64,000 bases of DNA from Nematostella vectensis (GCF_932526225.1 NC_064048.1:9200515-9264514), one strand, 5' to 3'. Counted from the stretch's first letter, positions 10,306-22,085 are shown. Made by a program: numbers and translations. Notes: generated by a model not told the origin, from the sequence alone.

Positions 10306-12589
10306 ATGGGTGCTATTTCTGTTATAATTTTACTCTTTTTCGTTTCTTTTGGCTGTTGTACTCCGGAAATACCAAGGCAGTATGCGCGCCGATCGTACAT
10401 GGTAGGTATTAGAGAGAGGAGCATATGGATAACTTAATTTAAAGTTATTGAAGGAAGGAGAAATATTGATACTCGTATACCATAATAATGGTCTTGTTAT
10501 CTTATGGAGGAAACGAGCCGGTTTTGATGTGCAAGAAAACTATGTTTATCAATCAAATTTTTACAAAGGATGTTGGACTTGTGGCTCGATCCAGTCTCGC
10601 ACTGTCTTGCATCACTTTTCTAAGTGGACTTTTCTTAAACAGACGTAGTGTGCTTTACATATAAGTATGCATTTCACGGTTTCATCAATCATTCCTTCGG
10701 CCTTAGTCAAGATGGCCCACATTGTCCCTCTCCACACACTGCGGTCTGTTTCCCAAGTTTCTCACGACGAGCCGCCCTGAGCCCTAGAGGGTCATACGCG
10801 AGACTTCCCCTTCTGTTGTACAGAAATAATGCCTGGCGAATATTAAAAGTGAAAATAGCGTCTTCGTAATTGTTTCTAAAGTCTATGAGTTTATTTTATT
10901 TCTGCCATTATATGAGAGGGGCGTAAGGGGGGCGGGGGGGGGGGAGGAGGTGGGTGTGCAAACCGCAAACCCGCACAGAAAAATGCACAGAAACCGCACA
11001 GGAAAACGCCAAAAACGCAAAACCGTCAAATTAAGTCAATAACCATAAACCGCGCAAGTAGAAAAACCGCAAAACCTTAAACCCTTACGCCCCCCTCATT
11101 AATTTGCTGTTGATTTTCCTCTACCATCAAATACAAAAGGGGAATTCAGCAAGAAATCATGTTTCAAAATATGCAACAAAAAGCTACTTATTTTAGCACT
11201 TACGAATAAAGTCCAAAAGTTTTTTTTTTATCGGAAAAGGTCACGTGATCTCTTTTTCGTTTCAATATTAATATTATTGAGCCATAAAAAGAAATTACTT
11301 TGAAAAAAAGCCTTTACGAGTCCTAAAACCCACTGTAGGAAATATCAAAATCAAATAGCTGAATGTAAGTCCTTATTTTTGCAGCATATGATCTCAGGCA
11401 AGCGTTTCGGGATACCATTTGGTCTGCCTGGTCTCTACGGTGGATTCGGTCCCGCCTTTCCATTTGCCGGTTACTCCCCGGGCAACTTTCCCGAGTATGG
11501 CCCGGACGGGTACGGCTGGGGAGACGACTACGGCGCAGATGGCGGGGGGGCGGGGCCTGGAGGATACGGCGGATATGGAGCGTGGGGTGGCGGTCATGAG
11601 GTAGGGGGATGGGCCCACCACGAAGGTTTTGGCGGATTTGGACCAGGATGGAACCAAGGAGGGTGTGGCGGGTGTGACTGTGACGAGGGATGCTGTGGCG
11701 GCGGGTTTGATCCCGCATCTGACTGGGTCATGTGTAAGTATGGGAGTCCTGTCTTACAGGGCCGTAGCAGGGGTGGAGCATTTGCCCCCCCCCCCCCCCC
11801 ACATACACACACACAATATTTCCAAATTATAATTCTCGGCCTGTGGACTGAGACTTGATTTTTCTCTACTTTTTTGTCTGCTACGGCTCTGTCTAGAAAT
11901 GCCGCTGTCTTAATTCTAATTAATTACTTGTTGCATTTCTAGTCGGTGAAAAGCCAGCGGATGCCCCATCTAAAGCTGGTGGTCCTATGAAGCCTAGCGG
12001 CGCGGGTCTAATGAAACCTGCTGCACCAGGTCTGATAAAAGCCGACAAGCCTGCTCCCCTGAAAGCTCAGTCAACAGTAGGAAAGCAATGGCTTCAAGCG
12101 GAACAAAAACTTGCAGCGCTCAAGCAGAAAGGAGTTGGAAAGATTGTGAATGACCCTTTAGTGTCTCAGGCTAACGAGAATAAAGTCAGTGACGCAGCGG
12201 GAATGTCTGCAAGACTTGAAGAGAAGCAAGCAACGGAGAGTAGCCAGCCCTCGAGCCTGGCTCAACAGACTCCTCAAGCAGCCAAACAGGCTCAACCGGT
12301 TCAACAAGATCAAGGTAACACGGCTCAGCAGAATCAGGCAATCCAAACGAATCATGAAAAACAAGTTCAGCTTACTGCACAGGATCAAAACAAACAGGCT
12401 CAACCGGTTACACAGGATCAAAACAAACAGGCTCAACCGGTTACACAGGATCAAAACAAACAGGCTCAACCGGTTACACAGGATCAAAACAAACAGGCTC
12501 AACCTGTTACACAGGATCAAAACAAGCAGCCCCATCACGCAGACTCTGGTATGCCAAAACACGAAATTCTCCGAAGGTCACAAAATTAA
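10306..12589 (+). CDS. Secreted Gly-rich / Gln-rich low-complexity protein
   Basis: Three exons, 10306-10401, 11385-11733 and 11943-12589, join in phase to 363 residues. The start at 10306 gives a signal peptide (MGAISVIILLFFVSFGCC). Exon 2 encodes a Gly/Tyr-rich segment (GPGGYGGYGAWGGG), then a Cys cluster (CGGCDCDEGCCGGG). Exon 3 encodes PMKPSGAGLMKPAAPGL, a Gln-rich stretch and four to five 11-residue repeats QDQNKQAQPVT from a 33-bp tandem repeat. I do not recognise the family. The make-up suits a secreted structural, mucus or adhesive protein, and Gln/Lys-rich repeats are potential transglutaminase substrates (inference only). AATAAA lies at 12918. The 5' exon and GT/AG borders are read by eye. 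Confidence 0.75.
10911..11099. mobile_element. MITE-like inverted repeat, GAGGGGCGTAAGGG ends
   Basis: GAGGGGCGTAAGGGGGG at the left faces CCCTTACGCCCCCCTC at the right. The interior is rich in AAACCGCA repeats. It lies in intron 1 of the Gly/Gln-rich gene. Confidence 0.65.
11757..11892. repeat. C-rich dispersed repeat (CCGTAGCAGG family)
   Basis: Begins GGGCCGTAGCAGGGGTGG and ends CTGCTACGGCTCTG, an imperfect inverted pair, with a C run and CAATATTT inside. Related copies are at 52262-52432 and 7540-7655. It lies in intron 2 of the Gly/Gln-rich gene. Confidence 0.7.
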
Positions 12590-13319
12590 AACAGTCAAGC
12601 ATTTGCATCTAGCGTCAGTTCTCTTGATAGAAAAATTAAAGGACTGAAGCAAGACAAGACTGAATCACTATTCTAAAACACCAAGCGTCGTCACTAATCA
12701 CACTGAATCAGTTATTAGTTTCTTATGAATTAAGTAAATTCACCAAGGTTGTGATATTAAAGGCCGATCCTAGGCAAGTCAGCGGCTTTATTTCTTACTA
12801 TGCCTAAACCGTGTAAAACACAAATAACCACCCAAAGTTAGCACCTTTGTATTGTCATATATTATGTATTAGCATTTGCTGGCGACCATCCTGACTTTCG
12901 AGCTTATAGCTGTATGAAATAAAAGCCCTTAATACTTTTCGTAAAATATATGTTCTGTTTTATTAAATAGATAAGTTTTTTCTAGAAGCATACATACCTA
13001 AAATTTTCTAACATTTGCCTCACCAGGTAATCACTTTATTCAACTGAGATTTGTAATCGTATGGCCTAAAACTGCCGATGACAGCCTTGTCACGGTGTCT
13101 TGTTAACCCAACTCTAACTAAAACTCTAAGAAAAATTATTTGTTCAAAAGTTTCATCCTTATAATATGATGGTAAGACCATAGAAATTCTAAAATGGCAA
13201 CCCGATGCTGCTTCGAGTGTAGACTACACCTTGCAATAACCTGCTTCCATCTTGAATATATCAGTTAAATAAATGTCAAAGCCAATAGTCGTTAATACTA
13301 GGGCATGTATACAACGTTG

Positions 13320-15195
13320 TGTATACAAGGGCGCATATGCTAGGGCGTATATACTAGGGAGCTTATACTAGCGCGTAATATTAGGGCGCATATACTAGGG
13401 CGTATATACTAGGGCGCATATACTAGCGCGTATATATTAGGGCGCATATACTAGCGTGTATATACTAGAGCGCATCGCATATGCTAGTGCGTATTTACTA
13501 CTGCGCATATACTAGGGCGTATATACTAGGGCGCATATACAAGGGAGTATATATTAGGACACATATAGTAGGGCGAATGGCGCATATACTATTGCGAATG
13601 GCGCATATACTAGGGTTCATATACTTGGGTGCAAATACCAGGATGTATATACTAGGGCGCACATACAAGAGCATATATACTAGCGCATATATAATAGGGC
13701 GCATATACTAGGGCGTTTATACTAGGGCGTATATAAACCTTTTACTGTTCATTGCCAGGATATTTACAATCATTTGAGGCAATATACGATCAATGACACG
13801 AATATACATTCATTTTCGACAAAAAGCGCTCATTTGCGTGAATACAAATTTCATAGACTAGGGCGCATATACCAGGCTGTATATACTAGGGCGTATATAC
13901 TAGGGCGTAAAACAGTAGGGCGTATATACCCGAAAGTATAAACTAGGGCGTATATACAAACGCGTATTTACTAGCGCGTAAATACTTGGGCGTATAGACT
14001 AAGGGCGTATATACTAGGGCGTATATACCAGGGATTATATACTAGGGCGTATTTACCAGGGAATATATATACTAGGGTGTATATACTAAGGCGTATATAC
14101 TAGGTTCAGTTCAGTTCAGTTCAATCTTTGTTTATCGAGGGTAACATATTTAACCGAATATACAGTTTTCTAACATATGGCCCTCGGATAGTAAGCATTG
14201 TCACTGGGGGTGGTCACTGCCAGAGGGTTTATTGCGTCCCCAGTGGTTCTTTTACGTCCCTTCGATTCGGGTTAGTGTAGTACAGCTTGAAGAGACGGGA
14301 CATCCGGTTTAGTGTCCTTATCCGAGAAGACTGGAAACACGGGAGAATAACTTACTCACTTGTGACACAAATTCGAATCAAGGCAGGAACCTGGAAAAAT
14401 CCCCAGTTTGAGCCAGGATTCGAACTTGGGCCTCAGCAGTGAGAGGCCGACGCACTAACACACTAGGCCACCCGTGCTTTCCATACTAGGGCGTATTTAC
14501 CAGGGCGTATACTAGGGCGTATTTACAAGGGAGTATATACTAGGGCGTATACCAGGGCGTATTTACCAGGGAGTATATACTAGGGAGTATTTACCAGGGA
14601 GTATATACTAGGGCGTATTTACCAGGGAGTATACACTAGGGCGTATTTACCAGGGAGTATATACTAGGGCGTATTTACCAGGTAGTATATACTAGGGCGT
14701 ATTTACCAGGGCGTATACACTAGGGCGTATTTACTAGGGAGTATATAATAGGGCGTATTTACCAGGGAGTATATACTAGGGCGTATTTACCAGGGAGTAT
14801 ACTAGGGCGTATTTACAAGGGAGTATATACTAGGGCGTATACCAGGGCGTATTTACCAGGGAGTATATACTAGGGAGTATTTACTAGGGAGTATATACTA
14901 GGCGTATTTTCCAGGTAGTATATACTAGGGCGTATTTACTAGGGAGTATATACTAGGGCGTATTTACCAGGTAGTATATACTAGGGAGTATTTACCAGGG
15001 AGTATATACTAGGGCGTATACCAGGGCGTATTTACCAGAGATTATATACTAGGGAGTATTTACCAGGGAGTATACACTAGGGCGTATTTACCAGGGAGTA
15101 TATAATAGGGCGTATTTACCAGGGCGTATACACTAGGGCGTATTTACTAGGGAGTATATAACAGGGCGTATTTACCAGAGAGTATGTACTAGGGT
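13320..15195. repeat. Degenerate ~15-17 bp minisatellite (TACTAGGGCGTATA)
   Basis: Over 1.8 kb is built of ACTAGGGCGTATAT and relatives. The left half alternates CGCATATACTAGGGCG. The right half alternates TTTACCAGGGAGTATA with TACTAGGGCG at about 31-33 bp. It is interrupted by a non-repeat stretch (13740-13855) and by a SINE (14104-14477). The short open frames in it are repeat artefacts. Confidence 0.9.
14104..14477 (-). mobile_element. tRNA-derived SINE inside the minisatellite
   Basis: Read on the minus strand it begins GCACGGGTGGCCTAGTG (A-box-like) and has AAGTTCGAATCC (B box; plus strand 14415-14426), as in a Pol III promoter head. A body of about 280 bp follows, then a TGAAC-repeat tail (plus-strand GTTCAGTTCAGTTCAG at 14103-14120). 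Minisatellite flanks both sides, so it inserted after the array formed. Confidence 0.85.
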
Positions 15196-16947
15196 GCATG
15201 TGCCGGAGCTTATAAGTGTATAACTCATATTTTTTCAGATCGTTTTTTTCAAAAGTGTTTCCATATAATCGCTCACGATCGCTTAATTTAAGCGATCGGA
15301 CGATCGTGAGTGATCAAAATGTAACCAAAAGAATATAAGGTTATTTCTCTGTAGCTGTTCAATTACAGTAAACCCCCGAATTTAAGAATCAATTATTTAT
15401 AATCAATTATTTATCTATTATTATTTTTTATTATCATATAAGAATCAAATAAGCCTAAACTGTCTCTTGCGCTTAGTAACATTTTAGGCTATTCAGGCTC
15501 TTGGATAATTTTTAGTATATGGAAATATGATAACAATAACTAATAAAGTTATATCAAAACAAGAGTTATATTGATATAATATAAAACTGGCCTTATATAA
15601 TTCCATTGAGTAGCGATTTCAGATTCACTTCAAAAATTCCCTGTATCTCTTCTTTTCCTGCATTGAAACTCATATCTAAAATTAATTACCTTTTTTTCAA
15701 ATTTTTAGATTTCTTATTATGTATTGTCATTGTTTACTTTGAAATTCAATGTCTAGACGGACAGAGCAATAGATGTTCATTATGTTATGTAAACCAACAT
15801 ATCAAAAAGTATTTTTTCTAATGGTCCGTCTTCGGGATATGGGGCTTAGGTGCAATTTTCAAATGTTCAAAGTATGAATTATCCTTGTTTTTAGGGAGAA
15901 GTCGGGCTCTGATCAGAAATTAAGCCAACTTTGCTCGCTATTATCTATTTCATTAAAATTTAAAATTAAGCTTTTTTAGTCAGAGGAACTCCTTGTATGC
16001 GGAATCTTGAACTTATATATTTAGAATTGGAAAATTTCATGCCATTTTTCCCTCTTTCGTCTAGACGCGCTTCAATGCTACTCTCCTTATTTCTACACAT
16101 TCGCCAATCAGAATCATTCAAGGGTTTGATTATGCATAACGAGAGACTGCCGCGAGGTCAACTTCTTAGAAATATGCACTCGAAGCAAATATCAAAACAC
16201 TGTGAACAGAATTGTCGTGTCAAGCTTTAAATACGAAAAGAAATAATCATTGGTGTGGATATTTTAAAAGGTATGATGAGTTTTTTCCATATATGAATAC
16301 CCTAGTTTCTTTTTTTTAACTATTCTCGCAATAATCGTTTCAAGATCGTAGCACAGTTGATCCATTTGCTACACACTTTCGTTTAGGCTTGTGGTGTTTG
16401 CCACATTTACTTTTGACGTCCAAACCACGTGCATCGGATGAAGGTAACACAAAGAAGTGAAACGAAAATAATGGTATCAGACTGAATCAAATATAAGTTC
16501 ATAAACACATCTTTACATTGCTCGCTCGATTCATCGTGTAGCAAGACCCGTGTTCTCTGTCGCTCAGTTCGACTGCTGCTACTAAGAAAGGAATATAGTG
16601 ATGAATTTATTATCAATAAGCAAGAATAAGCTTTTCTTTGGCTTTTCGAGTACCGGTGTATCTTAGGTGGGATACAAAGCGCTTTTTTTTACATGATAAA
16701 GTATGTAAAGCTAAGGGGAGAGTTTAGTTTAACTAATTTTTTCTGGGTTGTGAATAGTTTAAGATAAATTAATTAACCTTATTAAAATTCAATATTTTGG
16801 ACCGCGTTCCGGTCTTTTAATAATTTGATAGTTAAACTGCAAACTTGAAGATTATGAAAAAAAGACGGTTTTCGTTACTGACACGAGTGCAATTATGTAT
16901 AATGCATCGACTCAGCATATTCTTATCTTACTTTAGAAAAGAAAACA

Positions 16948-19145
16948 ATGGTTGACTTTCGTTCTGGGCAGAAGTGGACGGACTTGAGTCGGAAACTGGT
17001 TCAAAGTTTTGAAAATGATTTTAGTGACGATATAATTAAAAGGAGACAAGAATTTCAGAAGTTCCAAAAGTTAACAGCTGCTCTTTCAGGTGAGTCAAAG
17101 TTTGCTTTTAATTACAGTTTGAGGTCCTAGGCAGCGGAAGCAAAAAAATATTGTAGGGGCACAACTCAAATTGTGTTTATCTCCGACACCCCACCCCTCC
17201 CCTGTATCTCCTTCAAAGGGTACTCGATAGTTTCGTCGTTGACAACGTAAAAATACTTGATATATGTCATTTAACAGCTGGATGGTCAGTATCGTGAAAT
17301 ACCGTGATCGAGGTTTTGAAAATACTGACCGAATTATTTGATAAAACCTTTAAAGGAAAAAGTCGACAACAACGCAGATTTATGTTTTTTAAAACGATAT
17401 TTCGGCAGGCCAATACCTGCCTTCTTCAGATTATTTACCTTACTGATAAACCTGACTTCAAGTTATAAACCTGACTGATAAACCTGACTTCAGGTTATAA
17501 ACCTGAGGCTGGTATTGTATACTGTTGACGCAAACCACAAGGTCCGACACACAACCTTTTCGTTGTTTTGTTGTGTCCACAATGAAACATTGATAACAGC
17601 AGTGTTATATGGGAGATACCTTTGCAGAAAAAAAAAATCAATGTTATACATACACACACCTATTCCAAATAAGGTTGCATTCGGAGAGCCCATGTGACAA
17701 TGGAGTAATTTCATTTGACAACTTGCGCAGATACATTTCAGGATCGTTCCTCTAGCAGTAAGTAAACCCCCTTTTGGTGAACTTTCAGGTTTGTTAGGGA
17801 TGAAGGTGTTTTGGAGTGGAAGTATTGTGGAAGGTAGCATGATGGACCCAACGGCACGAGGTTTAGAAGCCGACGTGATGATTTCCCCAACAAACTTGAT
17901 CCTTTCTCGAGATCAACAGAGGGAAATGTTCGAGTACATTTCTGAAGTACATGGATACGTAAGACTTCGAGTCACAGAGGACCTAGCATTACACCTGAGA
18001 GACGCCGTTTCGGAACTTAATGTTAGAAGAAACGTTGACAGTGGCGCAGTGTTTATCGTCTCTGACTTTGCATCTGGGGAATCAGATATAATATCAGAAC
18101 TCCCCGATAATTTCTTCACAAGAGCGCTTTCTGACACTCTGCATTTCGATAGTCTCTTCACTTGTGTTTCCCCTCAAGGACCTGCCTGTAACCAAGTTGT
18201 CGAGGGTTTTGCACACATCTTTGAAGGGATCACCAGTCCTAAACAATTACTACAGAAATTTGCAATCAATGCTGGAAATAGATACATTTCAAAACTGACA
18301 AAGCAAGAAAAATATGGTGACAAATTGATGACCAGAGGAGAAACTCCAACAAAACAAAAAGCTTTTGACTATATTAGCTTGTCGAGAACGCAACCTAATT
18401 CTATCAGCTTGGACTCTGTCTTCTCGCTGGAATGTACAGGCTGGCCGGAGATCGCTTCAGAGTACTTCAACAGGGACAGAAACTGGCCACCCTTATCGAC
18501 ACTCAACAAGATACGCAACGACGGCTTCCATCTTGTGTACAAACCGCTGGACAAGGAATCCGCAGACTCGGTTGAGTGGCGAATCTCATTCTCCAAAGCA
18601 GAAGCTGCTCTCTTCAATTCCATGAGCCCTCTCATGATGCATTGCTACCGCATTTTTAAGACCATCTATTACTGCGAGCTGACATTGCCCAAGGTCCTTT
18701 GCTCATATTACATGAAGACGATCTTCCTGTGGGCGTGCGAGCGGCTCCCTGAAGATGTCTGGGACGAGTCTAACCTGGCGCAAGTGGTTTTGGGATTGCT
18801 TGACGAACTTGTGCATTGCCTGGTTACCAAGTCCTGCCCACATTACTTCATACCAGAATGCAATCTGCTTGAGCATGCGCATCAGGATTTCCTTCTTGAT
18901 CTGGCGAGAAAGGTGCTGGAGATACGCACCCACCCTGACAGGTAACCTTGAAAACAACCGCTAGCTAGCTAACAAAACTGACCGACTAACTAGCATATTT
19001 GCAATTCTGTCCCTGTCAATTTTAAGAACATGGTTTATTTCGTATTGTTTTCTTCAGGTATCCCAAAAGTCCAACTAAGCCAGATGGCGAGAAGTCACAC
19101 CAGGCCTCCTGGTCGAACGTGGAGGGAGATATTGAGCTGGACTAA
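16948..19145 (+). CDS. Mab-21 domain protein (cGAS-like receptor candidate)
   Basis: Exons 16948-17089, 17789-18941 and 19058-19145 join in phase to a complete 460-residue protein; ATG at 16948 begins MVDFRSGQKWTDL. The fold is the Mab-21/cGAS nucleotidyltransferase type. Residues about 53-60 read SGSIVEGS, the G-S loop, followed by LEADVMI, an acid-x-acid pair as in metal-binding members. The C-terminal Mab-21 half has AEAALFNSMSP, YYMKTIFLWACE, CPHYFIPECNLL and LARKVLEI. In this superfamily active members make cyclic or linear oligonucleotide signals after sensing nucleic acid; others are developmental and inactive. Retention of GS and E-x-D suggests possible catalysis, but I could not place the third acid. 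No zinc-ribbon insertion of the vertebrate cGAS kind is seen. Other cnidarian genomes are known for many such genes. Confidence 0.9.
17394..17431 (-). other. Possible degenerate hammerhead motif (Penelope-type repeat)
   Basis: On the minus strand CTGAAGA is followed by a GGCAGG/CCTGCC stem with loop TATTGG, then GAAA, the order of a hammerhead core (CUGANGA, stem II, GAAA). Stems I and III are not convincing. Penelope-like retroelements are known to carry such motifs in their terminal repeats. It lies in the Mab-21 intron. Confidence 0.4.
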
Positions 19146-19403
19146 ATTTTATAATCACCAAAAAAGGCTTAAACACGAGGTTCAGCTATTAAAGCCCCTC
19201 CCACCCCCGGGCCCAAATTTGCAATCATAACCATAACACTGCCAAGCTAGCAGTCACAAAAAAACATATCTGTTTTAAAAGTTGTCATCCGTTTTTCCCC
19301 CGGTCTTCGCCTTATCGGGAGATTGTATAACATACTTAGAGGCTTTAATATTTAACTTGCTTTTGCAACCACTAAACGGTACACTCTTTTTTTATAATGA
19401 CGT

Positions 19404-19712
19404 CTAATTTACAGTTGAGGCTGGGACATTTTAAGGCTGAATAAGTTCTTACGGTGTTCTTAAATTTTAGTGTATATAAGAATATAATATCCAATAAATT
19501 ATTAGGAATAGAAATACACTAATGATCAATAGCAATAATAAGATTGTTACTCTGAGCACAATTTGATTCTGCATTATAGAACACAACAGGACTATAAAAG
19601 ATTTTGTTTTCTGCTATCTGAGCCTTGGCATGTTCTTAGCATGTTCTTAAAATTTGGTGAAATCTCAGGCTGGACGTTCTTATAAAAAAAGGTTCTTATA
19701 AAAAAAAGAGTG
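19404..19712. repeat. Dispersed repeat, copy of 9150-9455
   Basis: Same block order as 9150-9455 in the same orientation, ending in GGTTCTTATAAAAAAA. Confidence 0.75.
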
Positions 19713-20884
19713 TAACTATGTTAAATGATTTCGCCGCAACTTGCAGATAATCTTGTTTTTACTCGCCATACGTTTCATGACAGGGTCAAAAAAAATAAAA
19801 AATAATAAATAAAAAATAATCTATGCTCTGGCTTCTCGTGATTCCCACACGTACGATTCATATATGAGTACACCGATTGTTTCTCAGGATAAGCTTATTT
19901 GGAAATAGTTTATTCATCGAGAATAATCAGTCATGCTTCTTGTTTCTCTCATTCTTATATAATCTCAACATACATTAGGCTATAGAGTACAAGCTTAGAT
20001 GGCTGATTGATAGCTAATCCCCAGCATAGAGACAATCTTGGGAAAACGAGAGACAATCACAGACGTTCGCGCTTCATTAGGGCAAAGGCTATAGGAATTT
20101 TTCCTTCCCGTATTTTCCCCGAAGACGTGAGCATAAAAAGTGTCATTTTGATGTAAATGGAACACATTGACAGATCTTGATATGTGTAAATGATAGGTGC
20201 AGCCTAAGGGATAATAGAGTTGTGACCATTACTAATTTAATAAATATGTTATCCTAAAATAATCTCCTAATCCGACATCTCATCCAAAACAAGAGAGTAT
20301 GCTTATAACCCGAATCACTACTAAGTACTAGGCCCTGCTGACTCACAAGGATTAGAAAATTGCTTTTTAGCTCTAGCAATTATAGCAGACACACACAATT
20401 GAAAAAGCTCAACCAAAAAGGGGCTGGAAGATAACGCAAAATTTGAGATACTGAGTATTTGTCATTAAACGACCTTTAGATTAATGCATAGAATGGCTTA
20501 TGAGAGTGTAGGACTTTTGTAAAAAAATTTTCCCTTGGGGAGACTTACTCACTATACAATTATTATGTAAATGATTACATGGCATTTCTGGAAAAAAGGT
20601 CCAAATATGGAGAGTAGATTTCCAGCTTGTCGTTGGAAAAAGTCTCATGTCCCGGATGTGCAGGAGGACCGGGAACATTTCAAAAACGCAAAAGCCTTTC
20701 TTTTAGTAAAACAATAAACAGATATCAGAACGATAATGATAAAACATCCCATTTAATTCGCTCTAATACACCCTAATGGTTTACGAATTGATTTTCCACG
20801 TCAGATCAACGCGGGCTAAAAAGGACCGCATTTGAGTTGTCTCTCAGTTGCTTTTCATGGAAGCCTTCGGGATATTTTACCAAA

Positions 20885-21064
20885 AGCGCTTCAATTTATC
20901 AGGTAACACGAAGCGGTCTCTGAGTAGAAAGTGCTTCAATTTATCAGGTAACACTAAGCAGTCTCTGAGTAGAAAGTGCTCCAATTTATCAGGTAACACG
21001 AAGCGGTCTTTGAGTAGAAAGGGCTTCAATTTATCAGGTAACACTAAGCGGTCTCTGAGTAGAA
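20885..21064. repeat. 45-bp tandem repeat x 4
   Basis: Unit CTTCAATTTATCAGGTAACA followed by CGAAGCGGTCTCTGAGTAGA and AAGTG. Because 45 is a multiple of three, both strands stay open, but I see no evidence that either is translated. Confidence 0.85.
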
Positions 21065-21431
21065 GCTTATGCATGCTTTATCTCTGATATCCATTGATGG
21101 AGCTTGTATGAAAAAGCTAACGGTCTGACTTTTTGGAAAGCTCGAAAACAGTCAATTTATGCTGAATAGCCAAAATACTCATCCAAGATTAAAAGTTTTT
21201 TTTTATTTATGTAATGCACAACTTTGAGTGAAAGTCTTAACTTAAGCAAGTGTACAGTAGGGTTAATAAAATACATTTACGAGTGTATAGTATTGGTGAA
21301 AAATAGGCCATGATCTACTCAGGCTTAACTAAAATCTAATTGCAAGAACAATGTGTCTATGATTTTAGTTATTTTTGCCAAAATAGATAGAACTTATTTG
21401 TGAACGATTTTGTCCTTTTTACAGGATTAAA

Positions 21432-21629
21432 ATGGCTTCATTCAAGATCGTTTTTGTTTGTCTTGCGCTCCTTCTTGCTCTAGCTGCCGCTCGTAGTAAT
21501 GACGAACAAGGAGATGAAGTCATGATAAAGAGTATCTCGAGTGTCTATGATAGGCCATGCCAACCGTGCTACCAAAGAAACCCGAGGGGGGCAGTGCATG
21601 AAAATCATCGGCTGCGAACAACGGGATGA
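21432..21629 (+). CDS. Small secreted Cys peptide, toxin-precursor-like, probably damaged
   Basis: ATG at 21432 follows an AG-ended pyrimidine/A stretch (TTTTTACAG at 21417-21425). It encodes a clear signal peptide (MASFKIVFVCLALLLALAAA), an acidic segment and CQPC before stopping after 65 residues. The signal sequence is of the kind that begins known sea-anemone neurotoxin precursors (recalled, not checked). A direct duplicate of about 80 bp follows at 21624-21703, with a G run one base shorter at the same point, so the reading frames differ between copies. A third, inverted partial copy makes a perfect hairpin. The locus may be a pseudogene or an unusual small gene; function unknown. Confidence 0.5.
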   Translation: MASFKIVFVCLALLLALAAARSNDEQGDEVMIKSISSVYDRPCQPCYQRNPRGAVHENHRLRTTG

Positions 21630-21667
21630 AGTCATGAGAAAGAGTATCTCAAGTGTCTATGATAGGC

Positions 21668-21738
21668 CATGCCAACCGTGCTACCAAAGAAACCCGAGGG
21701 GGCAGTCCTCGGGTTTCTTTGGTAGCACGGTTGGCATG
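21668..21738. repeat. Perfect 32-bp hairpin, 7-nt loop
   Basis: Arms 21668-21699 and 21707-21738 are exact reverse complements around GGGCAGT. The left arm is the last part of the duplicated peptide-coding segment, so an inverted copy was added to the locus. Confidence 0.95.
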
Positions 21739-21867
21739 TTGGCAATCCTCGGCTGCGATGGATAGAATCATGGAAAGCATTCGGCCCTTTCAGTAACGTT
21801 ATGTTATAATCTACAATATATCTAATTTGGTGTGAAAAGTTTTGATGAGATCATTTTTCTAATAACC

Positions 21868-22085
21868 TACGTGCAAAGGCTAATTTACTCAAGACGCGTA
21901 AAGGCTAATTTACTCGTGTTGCGCAAAGGCTAATTTACTCAAGGCGCGTAAATACTAATTTACTCGTGGCCCCCAAAGGCTAATTTATTCGGGAGGTACA
22001 AATGCTAATTCACTTAAAGCTCGCAAAGGCTAATTTACTCGTGACGTGCAAAGGCTAATTTACTCGGGGCGTGCAAAAGTTGAAT
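21868..22085. repeat. ~27-bp tandem repeat x ~8
   Basis: Units of the type GCAAAGGCTAATTTACTCGT, with variable six-to-eight base linkers (GACGTG, GGCCCC, AGCTCG). Confidence 0.85.

Larger units (their letters stand above)
12590..16947. other. Gene-poor spacer
   Basis: Apart from the minisatellite and SINE I find no gene. 15196-16947 is AT-rich, with a near-perfect palindrome at 15279-15301 (CGATCGCTTAA / TTAAGCGATCG) and only short, unconvincing open frames. Confidence 0.5.
19146..21431. other. Spacer downstream of the Mab-21 gene
   Basis: Contains one dispersed repeat and one 45-bp array. The rest (19713-20884) is AT-rich and I see no gene, RNA or element in it. Confidence 0.5.

Noticed and set aside
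14400-14477. True tRNA gene
   Set aside because: A and B boxes are present but the cloverleaf is not intact, and a SINE body and repeat tail follow.
13320-15195. CRISPR-like spaced repeats
   Set aside because: Units are too short and degenerate, with no constant repeat/variable spacer pattern, and the genome is eukaryotic.
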